From Arcobacter sp. CECT 8986 (lineage in GTDB: Bacteria; Campylobacterota; Campylobacteria; Campylobacterales; Arcobacteraceae), in assembly GCF_004116725.1 (NCBI RefSeq), contig NZ_PDKG01000001.1:1-64000 (forward strand): DNA of 64,000 bases, read 5' to 3'. Positions within the stretch are counted from its first letter, which is position 1. Each line of letters opens with the position of its first letter. Of the stretch, positions 28,098 through 36,237 are shown in pieces. The notes beneath the pieces are model-generated. The model was not told the origin of the DNA and did no database searches. It saw nothing but the letters and a program-made list of their open reading frames with translations. The position numbers and the translations under genes were made by a program.

Positions 28098-28183
28098 AAT
28101 TCTTATTCCCCCTATGTAATTTAAAGATTGTATTTTACATAAAAGTTCATTAAATAGGCTTTAACAAGTGGCTCAATATAGGA

Positions 28184-28205
28184 TTTTAGGTATTTTTTAG
28201 GTATT
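28184..28205 (+). promoter_or_regulatory. Tandem 11-base direct repeats upstream of the flagellin-like gene
   Basis: TTTTAGGTATT occurs twice back to back (28184-28194 and 28195-28205), and TTTAGC follows as a partial third copy. The repeat unit equals one helical turn. The block lies 43 bases before the start codon at 28248, in the divergent gap with ilvB, and is followed by AT-rich -10-like sequence. It looks like an activator or sigma-factor related element. Confidence 0.4.
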
Positions 28206-28247
28206 TTTAGCTAATATATTTTAATATTAAAATAGGAGTTATTTATA

Positions 28248-29048
28248 ATGGATGTAAATAGTATAAATACTAATGTCTCGAATTTAAACTCATTACAACA
28301 ACAAGAGTTAAATAGAAGTTCTAACACATCTAAAATTGCTCCAATATCAGATGAAGCATTATCTTTAAATATAAGTGAGTCTTATAATTTTAAAAGAGAT
28401 GAGCTATCAAATTCACTTCAAACTTTCAATGAAGGTATTGCAATAAGTGAAATCGCAAGAACTGGAATAAATAAACAAGTAAATATTCTTTCAAATATTC
28501 AAGATAAACTACAAACACAAGATATAGAAGATAAAAATCAATTAAAAAATGATATTGCAAATGATTTAAAAGATTTTACTTCAGTTGCATTTGATACAAA
28601 GTTTAAAAGAGAAACTATTCTTTCAATAGAAGATAATTACTATAATGAAAATAATCAATCTTTTCAAATAGAGACAAAAGAGGCTAATATAGAGATAAAT
28701 AAAATAAATACACCTCTTATTTCAAATGATTTAGCAAATAATCTACAAAAAAAAGATTTAAATAACGAAACACAGTTTAATGATTTTGTTGAAATGGTTG
28801 ATAATAATAAAAAATATCTACAAAATTTATCTGATAACTTCAAACAAACTTCTATGCAGATTCAAGAAAATGCGAAAGAAGTGATAACAAAACAGTATGA
28901 ATTAGCATCTAATAATCAAACAAATAACGTAAATTTTGGAAAAGAAGCAAATGATTTTTCTAAAAATAATGTTATTTCAAATATGGGATATCTTGCAGTT
29001 TCTCAAGCGAATATAATCCAAGAGCAAAGTGTTAGGCTACTATCTTAG
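28248..29048 (+). CDS. Flagellin-like protein of unknown function
   Basis: 266 residues, no signal peptide. Residues 1-100 resemble a flagellin N-terminal helix region: SNLNSLQQQELNRSSNTSKI, then LQTFNEGIAISEIARTGINK and a heptad stretch. The last 35 residues (NVISNMGYLAVSQANIIQEQ, then a short hydrophobic tail) resemble a flagellin C-terminus. The middle is Asn/Lys-rich and not recognised. It may be an axial or filament-associated protein exported by the flagellar system. The start has AGGAG upstream. It ends tail to tail with the ppx gene, overlapping it by 4 bases. Confidence 0.6.
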   Translation: MDVNSINTNVSNLNSLQQQELNRSSNTSKIAPISDEALSLNISESYNFKRDELSNSLQTFNEGIAISEIARTGINKQVNILSNIQDKLQTQDIEDKNQLKNDIANDLKDFTSVAFDTKFKRETILSIEDNYYNENNQSFQIETKEANIEINKINTPLISNDLANNLQKKDLNNETQFNDFVEMVDNNKKYLQNLSDNFKQTSMQIQENAKEVITKQYELASNNQTNNVNFGKEANDFSKNNVISNMGYLAVSQANIIQEQSVRLLS

Positions 29049-29959
29049 TTTATTAAACATTGATTAATAGCTACACCCTCTCTTAAACCATCATCTAAAA
29101 CAATTGATTCTTTTTTATTTAAAACTTCAAAAATTGCTCTATAAATATATACTCCAACTTCGATGAACTCTACTCTTCCTTTACCAACAAGCTGTAAAAT
29201 TTCATTTTCATTTGAGTTTTTAAATATATCTAAACAATCTTGTAAATCTGTTAGTTTAACTTTTGTTCCATTTACTTGGTCTTTATCATAATGAAAGAAG
29301 TCTTGTCCTAACTTAATTGCAGCAATTGTAGTTGGTGTTCCTGCAGTTGCAACAAAATTAAATTTTGTTATATCTTCACTTATATCTAACTCATTTAGAA
29401 AATTTCTAATATCAATTTTCTTTTTTTCTAAATCATCAATTAAATCTTCATAGTTTGAATATTTTTGAGTTAAAGTTACAATACCAAAATTAAAACTTCT
29501 TGCAAAGTATTTGTCTTTTGTATTTACTATAAGTTCAGTAGAACCCCCACCAATATCAAGTAAAATAAAATTATCAGAGTTTAAATTTTCTCTTTTTAAT
29601 GCATATTTAACTGCAAGTAAAGTAAGTCTTGCTTCTTCTTCACCATCAATAATATTAAATTTTGCACCAGTTTTTTCATAAAAATATGATAAAACTTCAG
29701 TAGAATTACTTGCCATTCTCATAGCTGCAGTTGTTACACAAACTGCATCTTTTGGGTCATAACCTAATTTTTGACTAGATTCATTTATTGCATTTACAAC
29801 TCTTGTTAAAGCCTCTTTAGATATCTCACCAGTCTCTACTAGCTTATCAGCCATTCCAACTACTTGGTTATATTCACCTATAGTTTTAAAATTTAAACAA
29901 TCATAGACTAAAACTCTAAATGAGTTTGAGCCTAAATCTATTGCAACAACTTTTTCCAT
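29045..29959 (-). CDS. Ppx/GppA-family phosphatase
   Basis: 304 residues. The actin-like ATPase fold signature is clear: VAIDLGSNSFRVLVYD (about 4-19), the second phosphate loop FILLDIGGGSTELIV (about 136-150), and VTTAAMRMASNS. The family hydrolyses polyphosphate or guanosine pentaphosphate. It is of the short type (one two-lobed domain, without the HD domain of long enzymes). It overlaps pssA by one base (TAATG), and follows a GGDEF gene in the same unit. Exopolyphosphatase and pppGpp phosphatase activities cannot be told apart by sequence. Confidence 0.88.
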   Translation of the reverse strand: MEKVVAIDLGSNSFRVLVYDCLNFKTIGEYNQVVGMADKLVETGEISKEALTRVVNAINESSQKLGYDPKDAVCVTTAAMRMASNSTEVLSYFYEKTGAKFNIIDGEEEARLTLLAVKYALKRENLNSDNFILLDIGGGSTELIVNTKDKYFARSFNFGIVTLTQKYSNYEDLIDDLEKKKIDIRNFLNELDISEDITKFNFVATAGTPTTIAAIKLGQDFFHYDKDQVNGTKVKLTDLQDCLDIFKNSNENEILQLVGKGRVEFIEVGVYIYRAIFEVLNKKESIVLDDGLREGVAINQCLIN

Positions 29960-30516
29960 TATAAATGAGGAATTTTAATTTTTGAATTTAATAAATAACC
30001 TATTACAATCATTGCAACTAAAACAACTTCTTCAGAAACAAAACCTGTTAACCAAATAAGATACATTGCCCAAAGTAATATTGCACCAAGAGGAGTTGGA
30101 ACACCTGTAAAGAATTTTTCTACTTCTCCAACATCAGCATTTAAATTAAACTGAATTAATCTTCTCAATCCAGAAATAACATAATAGATAAATGCAAAAG
30201 CAACTAATGGAGTATAAAGAACTAACTCTTTACCATCTATAATTGCAAAGTAGATAAACATTGTTGGAACAATTACAAAAGATAAAAAGTCCGCATATGA
30301 GTCTAATTGTACTCCAAAATCTGTTGAAAGATTATATTTTCTTGCTATTTTCCCATCTAAAATATCAAAACCACCTGCAAGCCATGCGAATAATGCTGCA
30401 CCAAAAAATTGATCATGTGTTAAAAAATAAATTGACATAACACCTGAAATAATATTAAAAAAAGTTACTGTATTAGCTAAATTAAAATGATTGTTTTTAT
30501 TAAATAAAAAACTCAA
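29959..30516 (-). CDS. pssA: CDP-diacylglycerol-serine O-phosphatidyltransferase
   Basis: 185 residues with about six membrane helices. The CDP-alcohol phosphotransferase motif DGxxARx8GxxxDxxxD is complete: DGKIARKYNLSTDFG followed by VQLDSYAD (about 48-70). It makes phosphatidylserine from CDP-diacylglycerol and serine, the route to phosphatidylethanolamine. The protein is shorter than many PssA enzymes (often 230-260 residues), missing C-terminal helices. The serine substrate is inferred from similarity to the Helicobacter-type enzyme. It lies 12 bases after a GGDEF gene and overlaps ppx by one base. Confidence 0.82.
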   Translation of the reverse strand: MSFLFNKNNHFNLANTVTFFNIISGVMSIYFLTHDQFFGAALFAWLAGGFDILDGKIARKYNLSTDFGVQLDSYADFLSFVIVPTMFIYFAIIDGKELVLYTPLVAFAFIYYVISGLRRLIQFNLNADVGEVEKFFTGVPTPLGAILLWAMYLIWLTGFVSEEVVLVAMIVIGYLLNSKIKIPHL

Positions 30517-30528
30517 ATTACTATCCTT

Positions 30529-31626
30529 TTATAAAGAAAATTGATTTCTTCCATTTTGTTTTGATTTATATAAGTTTTCATCAGCTATCTTATACAACTT
30601 ATTTGCTGAAATATAGCTATGTGGCTGATAAATCACAGCCCCAATTGATATAGAAACAACATCAAGAACTTTACTTCCTTTATGCTCTATTCCTAAATCT
30701 ACAATTCTTTTATTTATATCTTCAAGACACTCTACTAAAATATCTTCATCTGTATCAAATAAAACAACACCAAACTCTTCTCCCCCAAGTCTAAAAACAT
30801 ATTCGAACTCTTTATTAAAGTAAGTTTTTAGAGCATTTGCAACAGACTTTAAAGTTTCATCTCCAAAGTCATGTCCATATGTATCATTATATTGTTTAAA
30901 AAAGTCAATATCAACCATAATAAATGCACTTTTCCAATTATTTGCATTTGAAATAAATGGTAAATTATCAAAAATTGTATCAAAATATTTTCTATTATAA
31001 AGTTTTGTCATAGAATCAGTTATTGACTCTATTTTATATTTTTTATTTAAAATAGTCAGTTGATTATCTTTTTTAATTATCTGATATATGATGAACGCAA
31101 TTATAGCAAAAGAAAATATAATTATTGTTATTAAATTGTAAAGAAGATAACTTTTCATATTTGAATAATCTATCAAAAACTCCCTTCTTTGCTTATATGC
31201 AACATCAACTTCATGCTCTTTTAAAAAACTTATTTGTTTTAGTATTACTTCATAAGCTAAGATTTTATCTATTTTAAAAGAAGTGATAATAGATTTATTT
31301 ACATCATTTACAATTTTTCTTTCTTTTTCTGTTTTGTATGATTTGTAGTAATTCTGCCAATTTTTTAATATAACAGTTTTTTCAGCAGTTATGTCACACT
31401 TATTGTGAGTCATTTTTTTACATTTTATTATTGTTTGATAATTTTTTAAAACTATATCTAATGTAATCATTGGAACAAAATTACCAAAATATATATTATC
31501 TATTTGTTTTTTCAATTTATCTATTTGAGAGTTGAATACAAAACTTGCACTAATCAAAGCTAAAATAACTATTGTTACTAATATTGCAAGTTTAAAAGAT
31601 ACAGATTTAAAAACTTTACTTTTCAT
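30529..31626 (-). CDS. Membrane-bound diguanylate cyclase (GGDEF)
   Basis: 365 residues. Two transmembrane helices (about 12-32 and 161-182) enclose a periplasmic sensor region of about 130 residues with a Cys pair (Cys69 and Cys77), mainly helical. The GGDEF domain (about 198-365) has MVDIDFFKQYNDTYGHDFGD and the active-site motif GGEEF (281-285), so cyclic di-GMP synthesis is expected. The RxxD inhibitory site before the motif is absent (KEFE at that point). It is the first gene of a unit with pssA and ppx. The ligand of the sensor region is unknown. Confidence 0.88.
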   Translation of the reverse strand: MKSKVFKSVSFKLAILVTIVILALISASFVFNSQIDKLKKQIDNIYFGNFVPMITLDIVLKNYQTIIKCKKMTHNKCDITAEKTVILKNWQNYYKSYKTEKERKIVNDVNKSIITSFKIDKILAYEVILKQISFLKEHEVDVAYKQRREFLIDYSNMKSYLLYNLITIIIFSFAIIAFIIYQIIKKDNQLTILNKKYKIESITDSMTKLYNRKYFDTIFDNLPFISNANNWKSAFIMVDIDFFKQYNDTYGHDFGDETLKSVANALKTYFNKEFEYVFRLGGEEFGVVLFDTDEDILVECLEDINKRIVDLGIEHKGSKVLDVVSISIGAVIYQPHSYISANKLYKIADENLYKSKQNGRNQFSL

Positions 31627-31766
31627 TTTAAGATTATACCAAAATAAATTTAATAGTTATTTACAATTTTAAAAATTTTTAACACTATTTAATTCACATT
31701 TTTTTGAAACTTTACAAAATATATTTTATATGATAGAATTTAGAAAATAAAAATAAAGAGTTCATT

Positions 31767-32261
31767 ATGTTAGTAAATGATAATTTAACAGCATCAACAA
31801 TTTATCAACAAATTGCTCAAAAAAAAGCGCAACTTGCTAATATAGATAAAGAAGAGTTCCAAAAATCTTCTTTTGAAAAAGAAGATAGTGTTAATCTATC
31901 TGATACTAAATATGATGAAAATGATTATGAAAGAGTATTAAGTAAATTTCAAAACTTGGACTCTAAAATACGAACTCATGAACAAACGCATGCCTCTTTG
32001 GGTTCAACAACTGGAGCAATTAATTATACATATCAAATGGGTCCAGATGGAAAATTATATGCAACAGGTGGTCATGTAAGACTTGATACATCAATACCAA
32101 AAGACCCAGATGCAGCATTAGCAAAGTTGGAAGAGTTAAAAAAAGCTTCAGGTGGTCCATCTGAATTAAGTAGTGCTGACGCAAGTATAGCAAGAGCAGC
32201 AAATTTAAATAAAATGCTTATTTTAAGTAGACAGCAACAAGGAGAATCAAATGAGAATTGA
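31767..32261 (+). CDS. SprA-family putative zinc metalloprotease
   Basis: 164 residues. The HExxH zinc motif is HEQTH (71-75), within IRTHEQTHASLG. It is followed by the family features YQMGPDGKLYATGGHVRLD and IPKDPDAALAKLEELKKA. These match the SprA-related metallopeptidase-like family found in many Gram-negative bacteria, whose substrate is unknown. No signal peptide is present. The start of the next gene lies inside this one (10-base overlap). The neighbour looks like a flagellar axial protein, so a role in the flagellar export or assembly path is possible but unproven. Confidence 0.75.
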   Translation: MLVNDNLTASTIYQQIAQKKAQLANIDKEEFQKSSFEKEDSVNLSDTKYDENDYERVLSKFQNLDSKIRTHEQTHASLGSTTGAINYTYQMGPDGKLYATGGHVRLDTSIPKDPDAALAKLEELKKASGGPSELSSADASIARAANLNKMLILSRQQQGESNEN

Positions 32262-32499
32262 TCAAATGTCAAATAACTTAAATGCTATGGTAGCTACACA
32301 AATGCAAGTTAATGAAAGTGCCCAAACAATAGCAAATGTTGCAAATGCAGTGGGTGATCCTCAAAATCAAGAAGTAAGTCAAGATTTAATTGATGCAATT
32401 GTTTCACAAATACCAAATACAATAGCATATAGTGCAAATGCAAATGCTATTCAAACACAACAAGAGACATCAAGTATGTTACTAAATATTAAGGCTTAA
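32251..32499 (+). CDS. Small axial-protein-like protein
   Basis: 82 residues, no known family. The ending NTIAYSANANAIQTQQETSS followed by a short hydrophobic LLNIKA resembles the C-terminal helix of rod and hook proteins such as FlgC or FlgB (EANAKAIQTxxEMLxxLL). The N-terminus has MSNNLNAMVATQMQVNESAQ, also helical. It may be a mini axial protein or a cap-like partner. It overlaps the metalloprotease gene by 10 bases, with the ribosome binding site AAGGAG inside that gene, and is followed 4 bases later by the thioredoxin gene. Confidence 0.6.
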   Translation: MRIDQMSNNLNAMVATQMQVNESAQTIANVANAVGDPQNQEVSQDLIDAIVSQIPNTIAYSANANAIQTQQETSSMLLNIKA

Positions 32500-32503
32500 A
32501 TAA

Positions 32504-32935
32504 ATGGATAGATTAAATATTGTATGTCCACATTGTAATAAAGTAAATAGAATACCAAATAAAGAGTCTTATAAAGTAGCAAACTGTGGTAATTGTAAAG
32601 AATCTTTACTTGATACTACGCCTATTGAGTTATCAAATGAAAACTTTGACCATGTATTAGTAAATTCAGATATTCCGGTAATTGTTGATTTTTGGGCTTC
32701 TTGGTGTCAGCCTTGTAAAATGATGGCTCCAATATTTAAAGATGTTTCAAAAAAATATCCATTAAAAGTTTTATTTGCAAAAGTAAATACAGAAAATGAA
32801 GAAGCTATCGCTTCAAAATTTATGATTAAATCAATTCCTACTCTTATTATTTTCAAACAAGGTAAAGAAGTAAAAAGAGTAAGTGGAGCACTAGATCCAC
32901 TAAGACTTTCAAATTTTATAAATGAGAATTTATAA
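32504..32935 (+). CDS. trxC: Thioredoxin 2-like protein with zinc ribbon
   Basis: 143 residues. An N-terminal zinc ribbon has CPHC (8-11) and CGNC (28-31), the layout of TrxC. The thioredoxin domain has VDFWASWCQPCKMMAPI with the active site WCQPC (67-71) instead of the usual WCGPC, and the cis-proline in KSIPT. It reduces disulfides in the cytoplasm; TrxC-type proteins are often linked to oxidative stress. The Gly to Gln change would shift the redox potential or partner choice. It is the third gene of a unit with the metalloprotease and axial-like genes, and the same direction. Confidence 0.87.
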   Translation: MDRLNIVCPHCNKVNRIPNKESYKVANCGNCKESLLDTTPIELSNENFDHVLVNSDIPVIVDFWASWCQPCKMMAPIFKDVSKKYPLKVLFAKVNTENEEAIASKFMIKSIPTLIIFKQGKEVKRVSGALDPLRLSNFINENL

Positions 32936-32940
32936 AAAAG

Positions 32941-32954
32941 GTTTATTAATAAAC
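32941..32954. terminator. Palindrome between trxC and the DUF523 gene
   Basis: GTTTATTAATAAAC is a perfect 14-base palindrome between two convergent genes (stops at 32935 and 32971). An A-tract precedes it on the + strand, which reads as a U-tract for the DUF523 gene on the - strand. A weak terminator at best. Confidence 0.4.
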
Positions 32955-32970
32955 GTTATAACCAAATAAA

Positions 32971-33432
32971 CTACTTTTTATTTAAAAAATCATTCAATTC
33001 AACCAATTGAGTTTCATCAAAAAGTTTAATTGAGTGTTTATTTAAAAGTTTTGCAGTAACACCCAATCCTTCTATTAAATTTGAACTAAATGTTCCATCA
33101 TAGACAACTCTTGTTCCACAACTTGGTGACTTTGATTTTAATAAAGCAACCTCTATACTATTTTCTAAACATATATCTAATGCTTTTTTTGCACCAAAGT
33201 TAAACTCTTTAGTTAAATCTATATTTGATTTTGTAATAACTTTATTATCTATTTGTTCAGCTGGTTCTCTTGGAATAGGTAGTCCTGAAATAACTTCAGG
33301 ACAAATAGGAAAGATTTCATTTGAAGCTAATATTTTATCAAATAACTCCATATCATCAATAGATGATATAGAGCTACTGCCACTGTATCTTACTTTTTCA
33401 CCTAATAGACAAGAAGATACTAATATTTTCAT
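32971..33432 (-). CDS. DUF523-family protein
   Basis: 153 residues. It matches the DUF523 family: the N-terminal motif VSSCLLGEKVRYSG (about 4-17), PICPEVISGLPIPREPAEQ (about 43-61), and SPSCGT (about 101-106). Conserved cysteines in these three motifs suggest metal or iron-sulfur binding. The function of the family is not established. It overlaps the TtcA-like gene by one base (TAATG), so the two are translated together, which may link it to tRNA sulfur chemistry. Family call sure, role unknown. Confidence 0.82.
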   Translation of the reverse strand: MKILVSSCLLGEKVRYSGSSSISSIDDMELFDKILASNEIFPICPEVISGLPIPREPAEQIDNKVITKSNIDLTKEFNFGAKKALDICLENSIEVALLKSKSPSCGTRVVYDGTFSSNLIEGLGVTAKLLNKHSIKLFDETQLVELNDFLNKK

Positions 33433-34232
33433 TATGCTTCTTCGTAATTATCTAAAAACTCTTTTTGGAAAAAAGTTGAAGTTTGAATATTATTAAATGC
33501 AGCTTTCATAGAAATAAACATTTGAGGATTTTCTTCTTCCATTTTTTCTAAAAGCTCTTTTGTTTTTGCTCTTGCATGAGGCATTTTAATATCAAATCTC
33601 ATTGCTGGACAAGCTTCATCACCAATTACACTAATTTCATTTGTTTGCGCAAATGCTCTTAATTGTCTCTCTCTACAAAAAATTAAAGGTCTAATAACTT
33701 CTAATCCATTTTCTGCTTTATAAATAGGTGGCATTGATCTTAATGCTCCATTATATAAAAAGTTCATAAAAAATGATTCCATTGCATCATCTAAATGATG
33801 TCCTAATGCTAATTTATTATATCCTTGCTCTTGTGCTGTTGTATATAAATACCCTCTTCTCATTCTTGAGAAAAATGAGCAAAAAGATGAGTTCTTTCTA
33901 ATTTTTTCACCTGCAAGTTCAAATATTTGAGTATCAACAATTTCATGCTCAATTCCATGCTCTTTACAGTGGTCAGCTAAAAATTGAACTTGTTCTCCCA
34001 TTCCGTAAGTAACAGTTACTGCTTTAAACTCAAATTTAAAAGGAGCTACTCTTTGAAGATGTTTTAATGAATGAAGTAATGTTGTAGAGTCTTTACCTCC
34101 ACTAAAACCAACTAATACTTTGTCACCCTCTTTAATTAAGCCATATTCAGCATTAGTTTTTCCTACAAGTTTAGATATTTTTTTACTTAATTCTACCAAT
34201 TTAAATTTCCTATTTTCTATAATTTTTCGCAA
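33432..34232 (-). CDS. TtcA-like PP-loop ATPase (tRNA thiolation family)
   Basis: 266 residues. The PP-loop SGGKDSTTLLHSL (44-56) and GHHLDDAMESF show an ATP-pyrophosphatase of the TtcA group, which puts sulfur on cytidine 32 of tRNA by an iron-sulfur cluster. In TtcA of E. coli the cluster ligands are in two CxxC motifs. Here the first motif reads CSFF (Cys118, with Phe at the second position) and the second reads CPAM (Cys208, with Met). So only one Cys of each pair is kept. It may be a paralogue with different cluster binding or function. It overlaps the DUF523 gene by one base. Confidence 0.75.
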   Translation of the reverse strand: MRKIIENRKFKLVELSKKISKLVGKTNAEYGLIKEGDKVLVGFSGGKDSTTLLHSLKHLQRVAPFKFEFKAVTVTYGMGEQVQFLADHCKEHGIEHEIVDTQIFELAGEKIRKNSSFCSFFSRMRRGYLYTTAQEQGYNKLALGHHLDDAMESFFMNFLYNGALRSMPPIYKAENGLEVIRPLIFCRERQLRAFAQTNEISVIGDEACPAMRFDIKMPHARAKTKELLEKMEEENPQMFISMKAAFNNIQTSTFFQKEFLDNYEEA

Positions 34233-34358
34233 TTATATCAAAAAGTTTAAAAAATGAAATAAAACAAGTTTAAAATATAATAAAATCTAGATAATTTTTA
34301 ATAAGATTGAAGACTACATACAAACTACACAAACATTATTGTATGATTCAAGTAATAA

Positions 34359-34436
34359 AAAAGTAAAGGAAAAATTTACTTCCTTGTTTAATTCACTTCT
34401 CCTTCTAAAATGTGTAATTAAGTCACCTTTACTTTT
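34359..34436. ncRNA. Candidate structured RNA in the ttcA-like/antiporter gap
   Basis: This 264-base gap (34233-34496) has no reading frame over 10 codons of note. It holds perfect 11-base arms AAAAGTAAAGG (34359-34369) and CCTTTACTTTT (34426-34436) enclosing 56 bases. Within the loop the + strand reads CACTTCTCCTTCT, a C/U-rich stretch complementary to Shine-Dalgarno sequences. A -10-like TATAATAAAAT lies at about 34278. If transcribed rightward this could be a small RNA with an anti-SD loop. Strand and ends are not certain; it is based on pairing only. Confidence 0.35.
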
Positions 34437-34470
34437 ATTATCACAAATTAAATGCGAATTTTTTATAATA

Positions 34471-34491
34471 CTACCACCTTAAAGGTGGTAG
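34471..34491 (-). terminator. Hairpin after the antiporter gene
   Basis: CTACCACC (34471-34478) and GGTGGTAG (34484-34491) form a GC-rich 8-base-pair stem with a 5-base loop, 5 bases after the antiporter stop codon. The - strand continues TATTATAAAAAATT, not a clean U-tract. It probably still ends the gene, or closes the candidate RNA on the + strand. Confidence 0.6.
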
Positions 34492-34496
34492 ATTTC

Positions 34497-35822
34497 TTAC
34501 AAGTATAATGCAGCAAACCAACCAAATAAAATCAGTGGTATATTATAATGAATAAATGTAGGTACTACACTATCCCAAATATGGTCATGTTGTCCATCAA
34601 CTCCAAGTCCTGAAGTTGGGCCAAGTGTTGAATCTGAAGCTGGACTTCCAGCATCTCCTAAAGCAGCAGCTGTACCAACTAACACAGCAACACCTAATGG
34701 TGAAAATCCAAATTGCATTGCTAAAGGTACATAAATAACTGCAATAATTGGAATTGTTGAGAATGAAGAACCAATTCCCATAGTAACTAATAAACCAACA
34801 ACTAGCATAAATAAAGCTGCTAAAGATTTATTATCTCCAATAACATGAGTAATAGAACTAACTAAACTCTCAATACCATGACTTGCTTTCATAACTTCAG
34901 CAAAACCAGATGCTGCAATCATAATAAATCCAATCATAGCCATCATATGTACACCTCTTGTGAATACATCATGAGTTTCATCAATTTTAATAACTCCACC
35001 AATCATAAATATAATAAATCCAGCTAAAGAACCTACAATAATAGAATCAGTATCTAATTGTAAATATAAAGCAACGACAATTGCGATAATTGCTGTAAAT
35101 ATATATGACATTTTTATTTCTTGATGTTCTGGCTCTATCTCTTTAATTTTTTCTAAACAATACTCTCTTGGTTTTCTATATGAAAAGAAAATTGCAACTA
35201 ATAGACCTAAAAACATACCAGAAACTGGAATAGCCATAACATATGGTAATTGACTTGCTGTTACTGTTGCACCATTTTCAACTAGATTTTTTAATAAAAT
35301 ATTATTTAAAAAGATTCCACCAAAACCTACTGGAAGTAGCATATAAGTTGCTGTTAATCCAAAAGTTAAGATACAAGCTATCATTCTTCTATCAATTTTA
35401 TACTCTGCAAAAACATGTAATAAAGGTGGAATTAATATTGGAATAAAAGCAATATGTACTGGAATTAAATTTTGAGAAGATACAGACGCTAATAAAATAA
35501 GAGTTAATAAAACAGTCTTAAACCAAAATATCTCTTTTCTTGTAGCATCATCTTTCATTTTAGAAATTATTTTTTTTGCTAATAAATCAGTAATACCTGA
35601 TTTTGAAATAGCAACTGCAAAAGCACCTAACATTGCATAATTTAATGCAATTGTTGCTCCTCCTCCTAAGCCACTACTAAAAGAGTTAATTGTATCAAGT
35701 AAAGACATTCCTGAAACTAATCCTCCAATAATAGCACTAAAAACCAATGCAATAACTACGTTTATTCTAAATAGACTTAAAATAATCATAAGTAGTACTG
35801 CAACTACAACGGGATTAAACAT
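34497..35822 (-). CDS. Na+/H+ antiporter family protein (NhaC-like/YuiF group)
   Basis: 441 residues with about 11-12 membrane helices. The N-terminus [20 protein letters not shown] and [20 protein letters not shown] match the Na_H_antiport_2-type transporters. Later motifs [20 protein letters not shown] and [20 protein letters not shown] are typical of the NhaC/dicarboxylate-like ion transporter superfamily. It likely exchanges sodium for protons in the inner membrane; related members have been suggested to move organic acids or amino acids, so the substrate is not certain. It is a single-gene unit with a GC-rich hairpin after the stop codon. Confidence 0.85.
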   Translation of the reverse strand: MFNPVVVAVLLMIILSLFRINVVIALVFSAIIGGLVSGMSLLDTINSFSSGLGGGATIALNYAMLGAFAVAISKSGITDLLAKKIISKMKDDATRKEIFWFKTVLLTLILLASVSSQNLIPVHIAFIPILIPPLLHVFAEYKIDRRMIACILTFGLTATYMLLPVGFGGIFLNNILLKNLVENGATVTASQLPYVMAIPVSGMFLGLLVAIFFSYRKPREYCLEKIKEIEPEHQEIKMSYIFTAIIAIVVALYLQLDTDSIIVGSLAGFIIFMIGGVIKIDETHDVFTRGVHMMAMIGFIMIAASGFAEVMKASHGIESLVSSITHVIGDNKSLAALFMLVVGLLVTMGIGSSFSTIPIIAVIYVPLAMQFGFSPLGVAVLVGTAAALGDAGSPASDSTLGPTSGLGVDGQHDHIWDSVVPTFIHYNIPLILFGWFAALYL

Positions 35823-35995
35823 AGTGTTCCTTGTGACAAAATTCTATACTAAAATAGCATATTAAGTGTAAATTAATTACTGTTTATTATATTGTTTTTT
35901 TATTTAATAATCAGTCAAAGGGATATTACTTTTTACTAAATTTTTAGTTTAATTAAATATAATTTGAACTCTAAATCAAAAAAGCGAGTTATTTA

Positions 35996-36190
35996 ATGAC
36001 AAAAGAAGAAGAACAAGAATTTATAGACAAGATAAAAGAAACAATTATGCCCTACGCCCAAAACATGACTAAAGAACAAATACAAAGCCTAGTTGAAAAT
36101 GTAGAAAAACAAAATCCAAACTTACCTTTTGGCTTTGGAAATATGCTTTTAGAACAAATCCATTTACTAAAATATGGTGAAATAAAATAA
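35996..36190 (+). CDS. Small hypothetical protein
   Basis: 64 residues, no known family. The sequence is amphipathic and helical (MTKEEEQEFIDKIKETIMPY, then QNMTKEQIQSLVENVEKQ), with a short Gly/Phe/Pro segment PNLPFGFGNML near the end. No signal peptide, membrane helix or Cys. A GCGAG-type site lies upstream. Codon use and base content are like the neighbours, and it stands alone between the divergent antiporter gene and the protease-like lipoprotein gene 47 bases downstream. It is plausible as a real gene, with no function inferred. Confidence 0.6.
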   Translation: MTKEEEQEFIDKIKETIMPYAQNMTKEQIQSLVENVEKQNPNLPFGFGNMLLEQIHLLKYGEIK

Positions 36191-36237
36191 ATAATATTTA
36201 AATTAAGACTTAAAACTTTTATTAATAAAGGAAAAAA

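Noticed and set aside
28098-28247. Attenuator leader peptide or T-box before ilvB
   Set aside because: No short frame rich in Val, Leu or Ile codons and no T-box-like stem was seen.
34471-34491. Riboswitch at the GC-rich hairpin
   Set aside because: A single hairpin after a stop codon, with no gene downstream in the right direction; best read as a terminator.
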